Below, piece by piece: positions 61,341 through 64,000 of a stretch of 64,000 bases of DNA. Made by a program: the position numbers and the translations under genes. Position 1 is the stretch's first letter, and each line of letters starts with the position of its first letter. Source of the stretch: Brevibacillus parabrevis (lineage in GTDB: Bacteria > Bacillota > Bacilli > Brevibacillales > Brevibacillaceae); contig NZ_RHHV01000001.1 of the NCBI RefSeq assembly GCF_003710905.1, forward strand, positions 34,377 through 98,376, read 5' to 3'. The notes under the pieces are model-generated. The model was not told where the DNA came from. It made no database searches and saw only the letters and a list, made by a program, of their open reading frames with translations.

Positions 61341-61358
61341 TTGGCACGATCCATGCAA
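61341..61358 (+). promoter_or_regulatory. Sigma-54 (-24/-12) promoter
   Basis: TTGGCACGATCCATGCAA contains GG at 61343-61344 and GC at 61355-61356 with the required ten bases between them, and TGGCAC matches the -24 consensus. It precedes the permease start by about 90 bp. Confidence 0.85.
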
Positions 61359-61444
61359 TTCAGAAACGGTTGTAAGCGGTTTCTTTTGCGGTGATTATAA
61401 ACACTGCGCCTCCAAGCTGGAGGGCAATCTGAAAGGAGAATCCT

Positions 61445-62827
61445 ATGATCATTGAAGTGTTGTCTATCGTGATCGCGCTCGGCCTTCTGATGTTTTTTGC
61501 GTACCGGGGCTACCCTGTTATCGTCTTTGCCCCGATCTTTACGCTGCTCGCGGTCGTTTTGTCGGGAATCGCGCTTCTGCCAAGCTATACGGAAACGTTC
61601 ATGACCAATGCAGCAAACTATGTGAAATCATTTTTCCCTATTTTCCTGCTGGGTGCCATTTTCGGAAAAGTCATGGAGTTGAGTGGAGCAGCTTCGTCGA
61701 TCGCGCATACGATCGTGAAGGCGCTGGGCTCCAACCGTGCGATTTTGGCTGTCGTGCTGGCATGTTCGATTTTGACGTATGGCGGGGTTTCGCTGTTCGT
61801 CGTTGCCTTTGCTGTCTACCCGTTTGCCGCAGCGATTTTCCGTGAAGCGAACATCCCAAAACGTCTGATCCCGGGAACGATCGCGCTCGGTGCGTTCACG
61901 TACACAATGGATGCTTTGCCGGGTACGCCGCAAATTCAGAACATCATTCCTACTACTTATTTTGGTACAGACGCTTATGCGGCTCCGGTCGTCGGCATTA
62001 TCGGAGCGATTATCGTATTCGTCGGAGGGATGGCGTGGCTGGAGCGGAGACGCAAGCAAGCCGCAGCCGCCGGAGAAGGTTACGGCGAGGGGCATTCGAA
62101 TGAACCAGAGCTTCTGAAAACCGAGTCCTACATGAACATCTGGGTAGCGATTTTGCCGTTGGCGCTTGTCCTTGTCGGCAATTACTTGTTCAGCCGGGGC
62201 ATCTGGACAGTGGAGGGCTGGTATGATGCCACCATGCTCAAAGACTCGTTCAAAATCGAAAAAGTGAAAAACGTCGTGTCGTCCTGGGCGTTGATCATTT
62301 CCCTTAGCCTGGGGATTCTCGCAGCGCTGCTCATCAACGTCAAGCAGGTGAAAAACAAGCTGGCGAGCGGACTGACTGCTGCTGCGATGGGAGCTTTGCT
62401 GGCGATTTTCAATACCGCGTCCGAAGTAGGTTTTGGTAACGTCGTCAAAACATTGCCTGGCTTCAAGCTGATCCAAGGCTGGATTTTGGGGGCAAGCGAT
62501 CATCCCCTGGTGTCCGAAGCCGTAGCCGTAAACGTGTTGGCAGGCGTGACCGGTTCCGCTTCTGGCGGGATGTCGATTGCGCTGGAGGTCATGGGCAAGC
62601 AATACCTGGAGATGGCCAATGCTGCTGGAATCAGTCCTGAGCTGTTGCACCGGATTGCTTCGATGGCTTCTGGGGGGATGGATACGCTGCCGCACAACGG
62701 AGCAGTCATTACCCTGCTGGCTATCACTGGCTTGACACATCGTCAGTCGTACAAGGACATTTTTGCGATCACTGTATTGAAAACAGCCGCTGTCTTTCTG
62801 TTGGCTTTCGCGGTATCGATTTTCTAG
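61445..62827 (+). CDS. GntP-family permease (YxjC-like, probable 3-hydroxybutyrate uptake)
   Basis: This 460-residue GntP/CitMHS-type carrier has about twelve helices (early FFAYRGYPVIVFAPIFTLLAV, ILTYGGVSLFVVAFAVYPFA, later TASEVGFGNVVKTL and MASGGMDTLPHNGAVITLL). In B. subtilis the GntP-family gene yxjC precedes the ketone-body genes scoAB and yxjF. The downstream gene here is a 3-hydroxybutyrate dehydrogenase, so uptake of 3-hydroxybutyrate or a related short hydroxy acid is likely. AAAGGAGA precedes the ATG at 61445. A sigma-54 promoter lies upstream. The gluconate role suggested by the family name is less likely. Confidence 0.86.
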   Translation: MIIEVLSIVIALGLLMFFAYRGYPVIVFAPIFTLLAVVLSGIALLPSYTETFMTNAANYVKSFFPIFLLGAIFGKVMELSGAASSIAHTIVKALGSNRAILAVVLACSILTYGGVSLFVVAFAVYPFAAAIFREANIPKRLIPGTIALGAFTYTMDALPGTPQIQNIIPTTYFGTDAYAAPVVGIIGAIIVFVGGMAWLERRRKQAAAAGEGYGEGHSNEPELLKTESYMNIWVAILPLALVLVGNYLFSRGIWTVEGWYDATMLKDSFKIEKVKNVVSSWALIISLSLGILAALLINVKQVKNKLASGLTAAAMGALLAIFNTASEVGFGNVVKTLPGFKLIQGWILGASDHPLVSEAVAVNVLAGVTGSASGGMSIALEVMGKQYLEMANAAGISPELLHRIASMASGGMDTLPHNGAVITLLAITGLTHRQSYKDIFAITVLKTAAVFLLAFAVSIF

Positions 62828-62901
62828 ATTGGCTTGGTCATTTGCAACATAGCAGCCCGCCTTGAACGGGAAGAGAGAGTGTTTTGGAGAGGAGCAGGAG
62901 T

Positions 62902-63687
62902 ATGGAGAAACTGTTGAATAATCAAGTGGCTTTGGTGACAGGTGCAGCGAGCGGGATCGGGCTGGAGATCGCGAGGACGTTCGCTTCTGAGGGTGCAAAA
63001 GTCATGCTGCTGGATTTGAATCGGGACGCTGCCGAGCAAGCAGCGCTCCAGTTGCAAAACGAAGGCTACGAGGCTGTGAGCGTGAGTGCCGACGTGACGA
63101 ACGAGGAGCAGATGCAGCAAAGTATCCAGCAAGCGGTGCAGACATTCGGCAAGCTCGATATTTTGGTGAACAATGCAGGGCTTCAGTTCGTTTCGCCTAT
63201 TGAAGGCTTTCCTACCGCCAAGTTCGAGCAAATGATCAGAATCATGCTGACGGCCCCTTTCATCGCCATCAAGCATGCATTTCCGATCATGAAACAGCAA
63301 GGGTATGGACGGATCATCAACATGGCGTCGATCAATGGCCTGATCGGTTTTGCAGGCAAGGCCGCTTACAACAGTGCCAAGCACGGGGTGATCGGTTTGA
63401 CCAAAGTAGCAGCGCTTGAAGGGGCAGCAGATGGGGTTACGGTCAATGCCATCTGCCCAGGTTATGTCGATACGCCGCTAGTTCAGAACCAATTGGCTGA
63501 TCTGGCCAAAACGCGGAATGTGCCATTGGAAAAAGTCATGGAGGAAGTCATTTATCCGCTCGTTCCGCAAAAGCGGCTGCTGCAAGTGCAGGAGGTGGCG
63601 GACTACGCTGCATTTTTGGCGAGCAAGAGAGCGCAAGGCATTACAGGGCAAGCAGTCGTCATCGATGGTGGATATACGGCGCAGTAA
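62902..63687 (+). CDS. 3-hydroxybutyrate dehydrogenase (short-chain dehydrogenase)
   Basis: This 261-residue SDR oxidises D-3-hydroxybutyrate to acetoacetate with NAD+. It has TGAASGIG (13-20), NNAG near 93, the catalytic triad Ser143, Tyr156 and Lys160 (MASINGLIGFAGKAAYNSAKHG), and ICPGYVDTPLV. The sequence is closest to YxjF/BdhA-type 3-hydroxybutyrate dehydrogenases. GGAGAGGAGCAGGAG precedes the ATG at 62902. It follows the permease by 74 bp and shares its sigma-54 promoter. Neither CoA-transferase nor thiolase genes are present in the window, so acetoacetate activation must be encoded elsewhere. Confidence 0.88.
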   Translation: MEKLLNNQVALVTGAASGIGLEIARTFASEGAKVMLLDLNRDAAEQAALQLQNEGYEAVSVSADVTNEEQMQQSIQQAVQTFGKLDILVNNAGLQFVSPIEGFPTAKFEQMIRIMLTAPFIAIKHAFPIMKQQGYGRIINMASINGLIGFAGKAAYNSAKHGVIGLTKVAALEGAADGVTVNAICPGYVDTPLVQNQLADLAKTRNVPLEKVMEEVIYPLVPQKRLLQVQEVADYAAFLASKRAQGITGQAVVIDGGYTAQ

Positions 63688-63715
63688 GCTCCATATAGAG
63701 AAGAGAAAGGGTAGC

Positions 63716-63745
63716 GGGGCCTCTTGTTTAGAGGGGCCCTTTTTG
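63716..63745 (+). terminator. Terminator of the 3-hydroxybutyrate operon
   Basis: GGGGCCTCT and AGAGGGGCCC form a GC-rich stem around TGTTT, followed by T5. Confidence 0.75.
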
Positions 63746-63784
63746 ATTTGTACAAAGGTTTTTTAAAAAACTAGCAAAAAAACC

Positions 63785-63908
63785 TTGTATTCTATTTTTA
63801 GATGTGATAGATTATTCCTTGTCGCCAAGAACGACGACAAAACACAAGAAAAGAAAACAAGATTCAACAAAAAACTTCTTGACTCGCAAATAACGAACGT
63901 GATAAGAT
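63785..63908 (+). promoter_or_regulatory. Tandem rRNA-type promoters P1 and P2
   Basis: P1: TTGTAT (63785-63790), 17 bp, TAGATT (63808-63813). P2: TTGACT (63879-63884), 18 bp, TAAGAT (63903-63908). Both are followed by an rrn-type leader. Confidence 0.6.
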
Positions 63909-63930
63909 GTAAAACGTTCGACAAAAAATG

Positions 63931-64000
63931 CTCTTTGAAAACTGAACAGCGAAAGCGTTGATGAGTCTATCATTAATGATTTGCCAGCTTTGAACCAGTA
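63931..64000 (+). other. rRNA operon leader, truncated at the window end
   Basis: TGCTCTTTGAAAACTGAAC and the following bases are the characteristic leader found before 16S rRNA genes of Bacillales (box A-like antitermination region). The 16S gene itself would begin downstream of base 64000. Confidence 0.75.

Noticed and set aside
61628..62998. Open minus-strand frame of 456 codons in the permease gene
   Set aside because: The plus strand encodes a complete GntP permease; the antisense product is low-complexity and crosses the next gene start.
1..64000. CRISPR arrays, IS elements, tRNA genes
   Set aside because: No regularly spaced repeats, transposase genes or cloverleaf-type sequence were seen; the repeats at 42.6-43.3 kb are palindromic elements without spacers.

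Overview
The window looks like chromosome of a Gram-positive Bacillales bacterium, most probably Brevibacillus or a close Paenibacillaceae relative. This is inferred from strong AGGAGG-type ribosome-binding sites with frequent TTG and GTG starts, moderately high GC, stem-plus-T-run terminators, and families such as YkvP/CgeB, Btr, CadC, HxlR and Mhq. No tRNA, complete rRNA, IS element, prophage or CRISPR array was seen. The last 200 bases look like the promoter and leader of an rRNA operon that starts just past the end.

Layout. 1-3.6 kb: the 3' part of a metallophore operon in the order permease, ATPase, ATPase, MFS exporter, matching cntC-D-F-E of staphylopine loci. 3.6-8.1 kb: butanediol dehydrogenase with a divergent LacI regulator, then a divergent TetR/MFS pair with a twin-operator promoter. 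8.1-11.6 kb: an AT-rich island (a TPR-like remnant and three genes for membrane or secreted proteins) ending in the stump of an amino-acid ABC ATPase. 12-15 kb: an MFS gene, an HxlR regulator and an aldo/keto reductase that share a near-identical 41-bp operator. 15.1-18.1 kb: a PepSY membrane protein, an orphan response regulator and a broken amidohydrolase. 18.2-21.3 kb: an alkylation-repair cluster (an Ada-like zinc protein, endonuclease IV, AlkA, AdaA). 21.4-23.2 kb: a threonine-aldolase-like enzyme, a GNAT stump and a VOC protein.

23.3-30.3 kb: a LuxR regulator divergent from a six-gene operon (lipoprotein, permease, ATPase, methyltransferase, MFS exporter, saccharopine-dehydrogenase-like enzyme) behind a Fur-like box. 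I consider this the best candidate for an undescribed system, perhaps a small-molecule metallophore. 30.3-32.8 kb: an mhq-type quinone detoxification operon with two copies of a near-palindromic operator. 33-38.6 kb: an HssRS-like two-component system, a SafE-like membrane protein, a YtkA/FixH-like lipoprotein and a Cu(I) ATPase. 38.6-41.9 kb: CadC, a type II sulfide:quinone oxidoreductase and a CstB-like persulfide dioxygenase/rhodanese.

42-43.5 kb: a small zinc-ribbon membrane protein behind a structured leader, then two inverted copies of a 205-bp imperfect palindrome. 43.5-48 kb: CadA and a Fur-box-controlled two-domain peptide-type ABC ATPase. 48-52 kb: a phosphotransferase-like protein and two tandem CgeB-like proteins with LysM, the second also carrying a lytic transglycosylase domain. 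52-57.7 kb: a Btr-like regulator and a feuABC-like siderophore importer, each with a Fur box, plus a nitroreductase. 57.7-59.6 kb: an MFS gene with an attenuator-like leader and a YjbR-family gene. 59.7-63.7 kb: a sigma-54 activator followed by a -24/-12 promoter, a GntP-family permease and 3-hydroxybutyrate dehydrogenase.

Together the region is dominated by metal homeostasis (opine metallophore, Fur-linked importers, Cu, Cd/Zn), small-molecule efflux and chemical-stress defence (alkylation, quinones, sulfide).
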